Shown piece after piece: positions 42,236-53,300 of a stretch of DNA of 64,000 nt. This stretch comes from Myoxocephalus aenaeus (lineage: Eukaryota; Chordata; Actinopteri; Perciformes; Cottidae), in contig JBAMJR010000082.1 in assembly GCA_038501785.1 (NCBI GenBank), positions 642,001 to 706,000 on the forward strand, given 5' to 3'. Every line of letters starts with the position of its first letter. The first letter of the stretch is position 1. The notes beneath the pieces were generated by a model. The model saw only the letters and a program-made list of their open reading frames with translations, was not told the origin of the DNA and ran no database searches. Both the position numbers and the translations under genes were made by a program.

Positions 42236-43813
42236 ATACATACACCGCGTTCCACATTATTATGCAAATTACACTTTGCTCAGATTTTCCTAAATAGTAA
42301 TGCACAGTCAGTCAGTATCATTTTCAAGTCATCAACTGTTAGAGTACAAGTCAAATTCTATTGAACAAACCTCCTAATGATAACAGTATTTTTTTCAAAA
42401 ATAAAAAACTCAAAATGCAGTGTTCCAAATTATTATGCAGAATTTCAGAATTTCAGAGTTTCAAGATATTTTATAGGTTGTAAAGAACAACAAATTGTCA
42501 TTTGTTGAATTTGCAGCATTAGGAGGTCATATTTACTGAAATCAAGAAAAGTTTGAATCAAAAACATCTTAACAGGTCAAGTTACATGTTAACATAGGAC
42601 CCCTTCTTTGATATCAACTTCACAATTCTTGCATCCATTGAACTTGTGAGTTCTTTGATAGTTTCTGCTTTAATGTCTTTGCAGGATGCCATAATAGCCT
42701 CCCAGAGCACCTGCTTGGATGTGAACTGCCTTCCACCCACATAGATCTTTTGCTTGATGATGCTCCAAAGGTTCTCAATAGGGTTAAGGTCAGGGGAAGA
42801 TGAGTTTCTCTCCTTTTATGCCCATAGCAGCCAATGCCCCAGAGGTATTCTTTGCAGCATGACATGGTGCATTGTCATGCATGAATATGATTTTGCTACG
42901 GAAGGCACGGTTCTTCTTTTTGTACCACAGAAGAAAGTGGTCAGTCAGAAACTCTACATACTTTGCCGAGGTCATTTTCACACAGTCAGGGACCCTGAAG
43001 GGGCCTACCAGCTCTCTCCCCATGATTCCGGCCCAAAACATGACTCCGCCACCTCCTTGTTGACGTCTCAGCCTTGTTGGGACACGGTGGCCATTCACCA
43101 ACCATCCACTACTCCATCCATCAGGACCATCAAGGGTTGCACGGCACTCATCCGTAAACAAAACAGTTTGAAAGTTAGTCTTCATGTAGTCCTGAGCCCA
43201 CTGCAACCTTTTTTGCTTGTGAGCTTGGTTTAGGGGTGGCCGAATAACAGGGTTAAGGACACTTGCAAACCTCTTGAGCATCCTACATCTTGAAGTTCGC
43301 GAGACTCCAGAGGCACCAGCGGCTTCAAACACCTGTTTGCTGCTATTCAATGGCATTTTAGTGGCTGCTCTCTTAACCCTACGCATTTGTTTGGCAGAAA
43401 TCTTCCTTATTTTGCCTTTGTCTGAACGAACCCGTTTGTGCTGTGAATCGGTGACAAATGTCTTCACCGTCCGATGATCACGCGCAATTCTTTTGGAAAT
43501 ATCCAATGTTGTGATACCTTGACCAAGGTATTGCACTATTTGCCGCTTTTCAGCAGCAGAGAGATCCTTTTTCTTCCCCATTTTGCCTGAAACATGTAGC
43601 TTGCTTAATAATGTGGAACATCCTTCTTAAGTAGTTTTCCTTTGATTGGACTCACCTGGCAAACTAATTATTATTATTAGTATTTGGATGATTTCAATCA
43701 TCCAAATAGCCCTGAGACACAATACCATCCATGAGTTTCATTGAAAAACCAAAAAATTAATGTTTATGACCCTTAAATACAATTTGCCTAATAATGTGGA
43801 ATATAATGTGTAT
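42236..43813 (-). mobile_element. Tc1/mariner-like DNA transposon in plekhb2 intron
   Basis: The terminal inverted repeats share TTCCACATTATTA.GCAAATT (left about 42250-42272) and its complement (right about 43780-43802). Outer ends are TATACA/TGTATA-like, and a transposase gene lies between. The element is about 1.58 kb, the normal size for Tc1 elements. A second left-end motif (TGTTCCAAATTATTATGCAG) at about 42420 suggests sub-terminal repeats. Confidence 0.85.
42582..43581 (-). pseudogene. Tc1-like transposase, one frameshift
   Basis: The minus-strand frame from MGKKKDLSAAEKRQIVQYLG (43581) runs for 263 codons. It has an N-terminal helix-turn-helix region and two acidic catalytic positions (TDEC and HDNAPCH). 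It then ends at a TGA near 42790. The coding signal continues at once in a neighbouring frame with SPDLNPIENLW, which carries the third catalytic residue about 34 positions after the second, to a stop at 42582. A single 1-nt indel therefore separates this copy from a full DDE transposase. The reading frame is otherwise clean, so the copy is fairly young. Confidence 0.9.
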
Positions 43814-43852
43814 ATAAATATATATATTATTGTTTTAGGTGTTGCTTATAAG

Positions 43853-46432
43853 ATGGCTGTGGTAAAGAGCGGTTGGCTCCATCGACAAAGTGAGTACACA
43901 TATTAACAGTTTACGGACAATAAGCAATCATAAAGCAGTTTAAAGATGCTGCCACCATTTGTTGTGATGTGCTTTGTGAAGAAATCCCGACTGTATTATG
44001 TTCCCATCACAGGCACCATACTGCGGCGCTGGAAAAGGAACTGGTTTGACCTGTGGATCGACGGGAGCCTCGTGTTCTACAACGATCAGCAGCGGTGCGA
44101 CTTGGAGGACGACCTCCACATGAGGGTCGACTGCATCAACATCCGCAGCGCCGCCGCGTGTCAAGGTGCTCGTCGCCATCGTCCGTCACCGGCACGACGT
44201 TTTGTTCATATTTCATATTTTTAAATGACCTCGCCTCTCTTGTTTGTTCTGCCTCTCAGAGCTCAACCCACCGGAGGGGAAGATGCGCGATGCCTTGCTC
44301 CAGATCGTGTGCAGGGACGGCCGGGTCATCAGCCTGTGTGCGGAGAGCGCGGATGACACTCTGTAAGTCTTTATTGTCACCTTGATGCATTATTTTGGCC
44401 GCTCTGGTTTTTTTCAATTATTCTTGTGTTTATATTTTCAGAAAAGATGTTACTTTAAATGTATCTATTGCACTTCTGTCCATCCTGGGAGAGGGATCCC
44501 TCCTTTTTTGTTTTCTCCCTGTTTAAATACTTTTTGGGGGGAGGTTTCCTGTGCCGATGTGAGGGTTCTGGGACGGAGGATGTCGTCTGTGTACAGACTG
44601 TAAAGCCCTCTGAGGCCGATTTGTGATTTTGGGCGATACAAAATAAATGTAATGTGATTGAATCCTTAGTTTCCACTCTGTGCTGCAGGGCGTGGACCAT
44701 GGCGCTCCAGGATGCCAGAATTAATGCGGTGAGTTTCTGCTCCATCTTGCATTGTCTTTAGGTTTTGATTTGTTACCAAAATAAGAGCAGGACGTTGTCT
44801 CTATCTTATTAATGAATGAGCTGTGACTTAAACTGTTAGAAATAAATGATTTCCCTGATCCAAAAACAGGCTTGGACCATAAAACTGGCGGTGTGAAACA
44901 GCTCTCATATTGTTTGTCATATTATACATCTATGTTTGTCAGGTGATTGCTACACCTGAGATCGTCTTTACACAAGAAGTGAGGCCGTCCGCTCCTCCCC
45001 CCTATTGTCCCCCACCTCAGGTAAAAGGAATAAACAGTATGAATATGCAGCGTATCCTCACGCAGCTGTTCGTACGATATCTTACAAAAATGTTACTCCT
45101 CAGTTTACGGGCGCTTTCCAACGAGTTCAGCAACGCTCGTCAATGTTTCCGCTCGTTACACGCACACGGCCTTTTCAAAATAAACTTCAATTTTTTTTGC
45201 AAGGAAACAACTCGGTTAGGTTTAGGCAGGAAAATAAACGACTCGGTGACTACGGACGTCATTTAAGTTACGTGACAAATAAATCAACGTCGACTCGTCT
45301 TTTCACGCGCAGCGCAAACGTACATCGATACTTCCTGGTAATGATTACGTACGATTTGCTTTCGTGGGAACCGCCTGGCATGCGACGAGAATGTGTTAAC
45401 AGTTTAGTGTCGCACAAAAAGAGCCGTCGGTGACGTGCCCGCGTTTTTCAAGCCTCGACGTTTGTCAAGTAGAGTTGAGATCCCAGAAGAGCTGCCCATG
45501 GTGGAATGCATCTATACTGGACTATAAGATCGGGCCAGGGAACACGGGGCGAATATAGACAATTAGTACAACCTAAAAGTAGATTTTTGCATTGTGCATT
45601 GTGATTTTAATAACCAAAGGGTAATATGTAATGATGGCTCTGTTAAATAGAAGCCCTGGGCAGGAGAAAACGGATAACAATGTACTGAGCAGGAGGAAAC
45701 GGTTAGACGTCTCCTCATAAATTAGTACTGAGCAGTAAGGCCCAGGCGTCAAGGGTGAGGTAATCAAGTTCCTCTTTTCGAAGTCAAGGTGTGTGTTTTA
45801 AACTGTTTTTCAGAACGATGAAATTGAGCTACTGGTAGGAGGATGTGAGGGAGGGGGGGAATTGTAACTGAACGATAAAACAAGAGACGTTTCTTTTCCT
45901 CAACAAACTAATCAGACTCGGCTCTGTGAATCTGTGACATGGATAGTTATCAAGGAGCAGACGAGCATCGTTAAAGGCTTGCACATACGGGAAATCAAAG
46001 TACAATATGCATTGTCACCTTTTTTAGTTTAGTTTTTTTCTTCAGGGAAAAACAATACACAGTTGGAGCTTAGCACCACCTTCTGGTGTATTTAAGAGCT
46101 CCGCTAAACGGTGTTTGTCTAATCAACACTGGATCGCTTGTCTCTCTGGTCACATGAAGCGCTCTCCAGCACGGCGGCCCACAGATGCTCAACAGTGGCT
46201 CTTTGTGTTGTCGTTGTTCCAGCAGGTCTACGCTCCGGGTCCGTACGGACAGTACGTCGGACCTCCACCGCACGCCACACAGATCGTGTACTCTCCCGAC
46301 GGGCAGCCCGACGCCTTGGACCACCCCGTTATTCCGGAACGCCACTGGGAAGACGGAGGCGGCGTGGCGATGGGAGTGCTCGCAGGAGCGGCAACCGGTC
46401 TGGCGATCGGCTCCCTCTTCGCCGTCTTCTAA
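43853..46432 (+). CDS. plekhb2: PH domain protein B2 (evectin-2)
   Basis: Six coding exons, 43853-43889, 44013-44165, 44260-44362, 44689-44728, 44943-45020 and 46226-46432, total 618 nt and code for 205 residues (human 222). Evectin-2 is a recycling-endosome protein whose PH domain binds phosphatidylserine and supports retrograde traffic. The PH domain spans about 3-110: VKSGWLHRQSTILRRWKRNW, then DCINIR, LQIVCRDGRVISLCAES and LAWTMALQDAR. A proline/tyrosine-rich linker follows (APPPYCPPP). The C-terminal hydrophobic tail MGVLAGAATGLAIGSLFAVF (186-205) anchors it in the membrane. The last acceptor is a CAGCAG tandem at 46220-46225, so a one-Gln-longer isoform is possible. A long 3' UTR (to about 48620) is inferred. 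Confidence 0.96.
44556..44660 (+). repeat. Retroposon tail, sense copy (plekhb2 intron 3)
   Basis: GTGTACAGACTGTAAAGCCC, then CTCTGAGG and TTGTGATTTTGGGC..TACAAAATAAA. It is the same unit as 30664-30770 and, inverted, 39815-39905. Confidence 0.55.
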
Positions 46433-46774
46433 CGTCTCGGTTAACGTACGTCTAGTAAGCGCACCACCCCCACGCCTTTTTGGTTTTTGTTTTGCAGCAT
46501 TCGGCTTCTTCTCTGTGCCATCACATGAGTCGGAGTGAAATGCGTCTGACTATGAAGAATGATTGTGATGGTCAGTGATCTGCTCCCTATGTGTCCTTAT
46601 ATAAATACCGTCAGCACTTTCTCATATGCCCTACTTGTGGCAGTCTCCTACTCTCTCTGTGATGTCTAAATATGAATGTTATTTAACCAAAAGAAAATAC
46701 ACAACAATTACTCCATTTTTAAACAGGTACAGTGTGACTCATCTAGGGTGAGAAATGGAATATAATATCAAGTG

Positions 46775-47110
46775 CCGTAAAAGTCGGGTTACAAGGCGCT
46801 TCTACCTCAGCTGGGTGTCCCCACTGTAGCAAGCTAGCAGCAGCGCAAGCTAGCGTTGCTGCTAGCTAGCGCTGCTGTAGCTCCCCGCTGCTGTAGCCAG
46901 CGCTGCTGCTAGCTAGCGCTGCTTCTAGCTCCCCGCTGCTGCTGCTACTGCCCGCGTCCCCTCTGCCCGAGTCTCGCTACCTTCGGTCGTTGTTGGGGGA
47001 GCTAGCGGAGCGCTAGCAGGAGTGCTAGCAGGAGCGCTAGCTGGCTACAGGGGGGAGCTAACGGGGACACTGACCGAAGGTAGTAGCGGCTTGTAACCCG
47101 ACTTTTACAG
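46775..47110. mobile_element. TA-flanked palindromic MITE, copy 2 (plekhb2 3' UTR)
   Basis: 336 bp with CCGTAAAAGTCGGGTTACAA at the left and the complementary end at the right. TA follows at 47111, but the left flank is TG (46773-74), so one target base has probably mutated. The interior is GCTAGC/CTGCTG-rich, and it lies 340 bp after the plekhb2 stop. Confidence 0.85.
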
Positions 47111-47359
47111 TATGTTTTCTTTACTGTATTTAAGCACCTGGAGGTAAGACTCACTGTGTTTGCGTTAGCTTTAGGATGACGAGCCGTTTATATATTTACG
47201 CAAAGTGTTTCTCTACGGTGGCCCAGAACGGCCAAAACCAAACGCCGGCTCTAGATGGGGGGATGTTCCCATGAAGTTCTCCCACACGCTTGGCAATTGA
47301 TTGCAATCCGCAACCTCACCGCTAGATGCCGGTTAAAAACCTTCATGCTACATCTTTCA

Positions 47360-47582
47360 TAGAGATGCACCGGTTGCGATTTTCTGGGCCGATTTTTCTT
47401 TCTTTCTTTCTAAGAATTATAATTCTCAGCGTAAACAAAACACTTTTTTCTTTCATGAAAGTTTTTTTTTTTGGGACCTGCAGGTGTTACAAATTGCCTC
47501 CCGGGTGAACACGTGTGTAAACTTCACCGGCAAAAAAACCCCCTGGCTATATGAAGTTGATCGGCCGAACGGTGCATCTCTA
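47360..47582. mobile_element. hAT-type MITE
   Basis: It starts TAGAGATGCACCGG and ends GGTGCATCTCTA, a perfect inverted end pair, with a TGGGCCGAT / ATCGGCCGAA inner pair. It is probably transcribed as part of the plekhb2 3' UTR. Confidence 0.7.
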
Positions 47583-47885
47583 CTTTTTAGAGTTATTTCA
47601 ATGAGAGGAAAGACACTTCTCCGTTTATGTTTATGTTCATTTTAGGTCCTCGCTGTTTTTCCACGTTTGTTTCTGATTCATGGAGCACATTTGTATATAT
47701 TTGCAGAATTACCGTAATAGCATCAATTGGTGCATTTATTTTTTTCCTTTTATTTTGTTTTTGTGTTCACCTCTCTGTACTGTACCTTTTTACTTTGTTT
47801 TACACGTGTTACTCGTCTGTTTAAGTTGTGAATATATGCAGTGTTTCTTTAGCTCCTCGGGTTATTTGTGGTGGAGGCGGGCTGA

Positions 47886-47886
<1 letters not shown>

Positions 47887-47967
<81 letters not shown>
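47887..47967. repeat. (CA)n microsatellite
   Basis: About 40 CA units in the plekhb2 3' UTR region. Confidence 0.97.
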
Positions 47968-47968
<1 letters not shown>

Positions 47969-48456
47969 CAGTAATCACTTACATTTTAGCATTTTTGGGG
48001 TGGGATCTGGTTGTGATGGATGTGCGATGATGTCACCACCACCAATAAGTCGACGCGTGAGGAAACACTGGATGTGCTTTGAAGTGAAAAGGGACTCCTA
48101 ACTCATACGTGCACTCTTTATGGTCATGTTTTCATTGGCAGCTGTTGAACCAGACTTTTCTTGTTTGTGTTTTTTTTTATTATTTGGTTTTCATTTCAAT
48201 AGGTTCGTGACTTAAATCAGGTCTTTTATTTTTCACTCCAAAGGTCCGATTTCTTTCCATCGTTCGTGTTAATTGTGAGCGCGTTTATTCGCTTTGGAAA
48301 AAGCAACTCCTGCTCCAAAGATAAACATGTTTGTTCTGCTGTTCATAGAAACTGCACATCTTTATTAATAATGACTCTCTCACTACGAGACGCTTAAGAT
48401 TGAATTATTTCATTGCTTTGTGCAAGCAGCGTAACAGCGTGATGTAATTTTTATAT

Positions 48457-48530
48457 ATATTTCCCCTATCAAATGTACTAACTAGCTTATGAGATCATAA
48501 GCTAGTTAGTACACTTGATAGGGGAAATAT
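48457..48530. other. Near-perfect 36-bp hairpin with 2-nt loop
   Basis: The left arm 48457-48492 and right arm 48495-48530 are complementary at 35 of 36 positions (one A:C-type mismatch), separated by GA. Arm words are TTTCCCCTATCAAATGTACT and AGCTAGTTAGTACACTTGAT. It sits about 70 bp before the plekhb2 poly(A) signal, so the transcript would carry a 36-bp double-stranded stem. No longer element surrounds it. Confidence 0.9.
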
Positions 48531-48598
48531 AGAATACACAAATATGATAGTTAACAGATGTATTTTCAACAATTAAATATATATATGTTCACAAAGTT

Positions 48599-48604
48599 AA
48601 TAAA
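48599..48604 (+). terminator. Distal poly(A) signal of plekhb2
   Basis: AATAAA followed by a GT-rich stretch (GTGTTGTTTCTGTGCTG) typical of a cleavage-site downstream element. Confidence 0.55.
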
Positions 48605-48840
48605 GACTCGTGTTGTTTCTGTGCTGTTTATTTTAACCCTGAGACGTTCGTTCACAGAACATGTCGCGTATACATTCATCGTGCAACTCCCAACTTAACC
48701 AGTTTTATTTATGTAACCAGCAGCTGACCTTATGACCTCTAAAACCCCAAAAGAACCCCAATAAGCACATCGACTCAACTGAGACCGGACGCTTGAATCT
48801 GCCACACTTCTGTCTGATATCAGTTAACACGATATACACA

Positions 48841-48956
<116 letters not shown>

Positions 48957-49569
48957 TGTAATTCACATCACACAGTATCCGACTACAAGGGTCTGAAAGT
49001 TTAAACTGTAGAAGTGCAGATGATTTACACACAGACGGCATTTACAAATGCTTAAAAAAAAAGTACAATATTTTATATAATTTAGGAACTCAATAGAAAC
49101 CCAGAAGGCCCATTTAAAGCTGGAGAAGATCACTTTGTGTACAGAGAAACAAAAATAACAAGTAAATGGTTATTCACATGTTTAAAAGAGAGTCAGTTTT
49201 CATAAATTTGACAGTATAAATATATAAAAGCCAACCCCGAAACAAGAAAGTCTACATTAAGAGGCATGTAGTGTTGAAAATATGCGTTGACCCGCTGCGG
49301 CGTGACCGTCTATTATACATATTTTAGAACAGTGACGGTGGTCTTTAAAACAAAATAAAGATCATCATCACCGCTTTGGTTTGAGACACGCCAAATAAAA
49401 CAGAGGAAACCGAACAAATGTGAAGATGTAAACACGAGCGACAGCGGAGCGATAAGTTAGTGATGAATAGTGCAGTTGATTAATTGATTAGTTTGGGGGG
49501 GAGGGGGGGGGGGGGGCGTCAATTAAGATTCTGATCATCGATTAATCATTTTGGTCACAGATTTTTTTT

Positions 49570-50170
49570 TAAAGATGGGTTGTATGAGGAACAAGAGCGA
49601 CGTAAAGCAAAGTGATGTTCTGTGTGGACGTACTTTAGACTCCTAAAAGAATCCATCAGTTCAAGTGAACGCTATATTTAGAATATCTTCACCTCTTTAC
49701 CTTGATGTCTGACACCTTTCTGACTGACCTGAAGCTGTTATCTCTGCTCTCACACCAGACTCCATTCACTAAAACAGATTTAACCTCTCAGAGCTCAGCA
49801 GCTGCTGCTCCACTGCCTCGATCGGTTAGTTCGTTTGTGATATTGCGTGACTTTGGTGTTTTAAAAAGGTTTAGTTCAGATTCACCAAAGTCACACAATA
49901 ACAAACTAACTAACAGATGGATGCAGAAGTAGAGCAGCAGCTCCTGAGCTCTGAGAGGTTAAATCAGTGCTTTAGTGAATGGAGTCTGGTGTGTTTGAAG
50001 AGAACATATATTACGGCTTCAGCTCCCGTCAGAAAGGTGTGTCTGACATCAAGATAAAGAGGTGAAGATATTCTAAATAAACTGATAGAGATTCTTTTAG
50101 GAGTCTAAAATACGTCCACACAGAACATCACTTTGCTGCAGAAGAAGCTCATACAGACACACCTCTAAAC
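49570..50170. mobile_element. Foldback family B, best palindromic copy
   Basis: The left half (GTGTGGACGTACTTTAGACT, TCCTAAAAGAATC, GAATATCTTCACCTCTT, GATGTCTGACACCTTTCTGA) recurs inverted in the right half (TCAGAAAGGTGTGTCTGACA, AAGAGGTGAAGATATTC, GATTCTTTTAGGAGTC, ACGTCCACACAGAACATCAC). The centre is near 49868. Arms are about 290 bp. It lies just beyond the vps4b stop and may be in its 3' UTR. Confidence 0.85.
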
Positions 50171-50355
50171 ATCCAAACTTTAATATGAGCTTACATTTCT
50201 ATTGCTTCACATCTTCATGAATATATTTGCTTTTAACGCGAATCGGATTATGTAATCTAAAGAGCTTTCTGACACGAGAGATTAATCGAATGATCAGAAA
50301 CATAATTGACGGTGAAAACGTCTGTCGCCTACGGTAAAGAGCAAGAAGCGTCACA

Positions 50356-53300
50356 TCAGCCTTCTTGACCAAAATCCTCCGTAAACTTCTTCAGCTTCTC
50401 CAAGTCCTGCTCGTTCACCGTGGGCTTGGTGCTGGTGAGCGACCGCAGCATGTCGGGCTGCGGGTGAGAGAAACGACCACACGGGTGAACAATGAGCGCC
50501 GGTCACCGGACTCTCCTCCACGCGCCCCCGAGAACAAAAAATGTTTTTCCTCACCATGGACACGACCGGCTCCAGGAGCTTCTCCCCGGGGACGTCCATC
50601 CACGTCATCTCGATGGCGTCGGGATCGCCCGGCGAACACGGAGTGAGGAGGTCCTCCACCACCACGTCGGGGTTGTTCCACGAAGACCCGCGGACCTTCA
50701 TCCAGGTAAAGACAGAAAGAAACACGAGTTTGAGAACGAGGAAGTATTGAACTACTTCTGGAATTAATAATGTCTATTTAGTGTCGCCCCACTAGTGAAC
50801 TCTCTCGTTAGCATTTAGATAAGAACATTGACAGGTTTAACTATTTGTACTTAAAGTGTCTCGAAGATTTACATTTAAATTAATGTAACACAATGAAAGG
50901 AAATATTTATATATTTGCAGTGTTAAGAACTTGTAGAATGCTGTATTGTAAATATTTTTTCTCCGTTTGATACACACAAACAAATGAAAAACAGTTCTGA
51001 AAAATACCACGTTAGCATTGAATTTTCTTTTTTTAGACTCAAGACTAATGATCTTAAACTAAAATATTCATTCTAAAACAACCAGGGCTGAAATCTTATG
51101 GGTTGACACTTTAAAACCCAACAACAGCAATAGAGATAACTGCAGTGATTCATAAACGATGACAATCTTGGGTTCCACTTCAATACAATTATTATAATAG
51201 AGTATTAAAACATGCTCCCCACATTCCTACAGTACACTTCCACCTGTTTGTAATCAGAAAATATCAATAAAGACGTAACTGTGTGAGTTTATGTGTTGGC
51301 AATTTTATTGCTAAGGGATCCTTTTGTTTTAATAAATAAAGCTCTCATAGTTTTTATTTGATAGGATCGAGCTGAGAGGAAATGAGCTGCACAATATGAG
51401 AGAGAGAGGAGAGGTGAAATAAAATGAAATATGAGGGAAAGCAGAGATAATAAATCAATAACGGCCAGGACAGCTGCAGGTGGATTCACCATGGAAGGAG
51501 CAATGTCGCCCTCTGGTGGCGGTTTGCATTCAAAGCACAGAGGGAGAATGCTGGTAGTAATTATACAGTTTCAGTGTGCATAATACACCATAATTTATGA
51601 ATACATATACATTTATATCTATACAATCAGAGGAGTCGCCCCCTGGTGGACATGAGAGAGAATGCAGCTTTAAGACACTTCCACCTTGGCTTCTCTTTTC
51701 ACAACAGGAGGTTTCCGCCTGGCCAGAATGCTTTTCTGACTATTCTGACCCACAATCCTCTGCTCAGTGGATAAATATACGAGCAAGAGGGTCTTTTGGG
51801 CTATTTCGAGGGTGTTCCAGATATCAAAGCAATCCATCCCAATAGGTGTCGAGTTTTTCTTTACCTTTTTGAAGTGCGTGGAGGACTGCACCTTCCTGAC
51901 TGGCTGCATGAGGGCGTCCCTCACGATGACGCTGACGTCCGCCCCGGAGTAGCCCTCCGTCTTTTGGCCCAAGGTGACGAAGTCGGCCTCCGTCAGGCTG
52001 CTGGGGGTGGAGCCCAGGTGCAGCTTGAACATGAAGGTGCGGGCGTGCGCCTCGGGCAGCGGGATGTAGATCCTCTTCTCAAACCTGAGAGAACCGAAAA
52101 AGATGAAAAATCAGCCGTCACGAAGCATTCGACCTCTTGAGGGATTTATATATTTCAGTTCTGTGCCTCTGACATGGATGTTGTGTGTCTAACTTGTCTC
52201 TACCTTGTTTTTCGTCCATTATATTTGATCCCTCATTTCATTTGCTTTGTGTGTGTTGTTTTGTTGTCTCCTGAATGAGGATACTATGCATTTTTATATT
52301 CCCACTCATTCATAGTTTGTGCACGCGTTGTAAAAGCGTTAACATTTTATAATCTTGTATATTTAATCTTATTTCGGTTTGTTTTTTAACACGACTACAG
52401 ATGAAAAATATCCTCTTGGCTAACTCTGACAGATCCAGGAGAACATTCCTGCCAACGGCATTACGGCTTTATAATAAATCACCGCTTGCCAGATCCTCTG
52501 ACTAACCACATGTATATATATATTTTGCACAATCCCAGCTATTTCTATTTTATTTTATTATTATTGTATATATCTTTTATCTTTCATCCTGCTGTTTTTA
52601 TTTATTTTGTTGTAAATTGCTGCTACCCCGACACCAAATTTCCCCTCAGGGATTAATAAAGTATATATTCATTCATTCATTCATTCAACTCTGGCGCATT
52701 TACTGAAATGTTTTTATTAATGTGCACTGTCCCCTTATCAAATAAACCATCTCATAATCATATCCTGAACTAGCTTAAGACCATGCATTAGAGCTCTTTC
52801 AACGCGATCACAGGCTGCACTCCAAGTAGAACACAGAGAGATTTTCACTAGAAAACGTTGAGTCTTATGCAGCGGAGAGGAAGAGGTCTGAATTGTATGT
52901 CAAACAGAGATCAGCAGGTCACATGTTTGACAACCCGAGTACAACAGAACAAAAATGTTGTATTTCTGCAGGTGTTCGGTCATAAACCAGCGCTACATTA
53001 CACACTAACACACTAACGACTACATTAGAATACATTCATCAACATCTGAAAAGGAAGCGCGGGAATTAAGTTGGGCGGACGTTTGAGGCGATCCCCGCCC
53101 CGCGGCCGACCAACCGGTCAGACCTGCCGGACCAAAATATGCCAGCAGGGAGGAGAGCTAAGCTAACGCGGCTAGGACATGAGGCTACTCCACTACCCAG
53201 CATGCTCCTGGCTGTGAATAAGATGGATGAAAGCAGCGGGAGGGCGGTGACCGTTGAGCCCTGGATCAGGACTCTGTGATGACATCATGATGCTGTGCTC

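Noticed and set aside
45005..45433. 142-codon plus-strand ORF after plekhb2 exon 5
   Set aside because: It is a read-through of the exon donor into intron 5, and the composition is not protein-like.
48457..48530. Hairpin as a microRNA gene
   Set aside because: The loop is only 2 nt and the stem is nearly perfect, unlike Drosha/Dicer substrates. It is kept as a structural oddity only.
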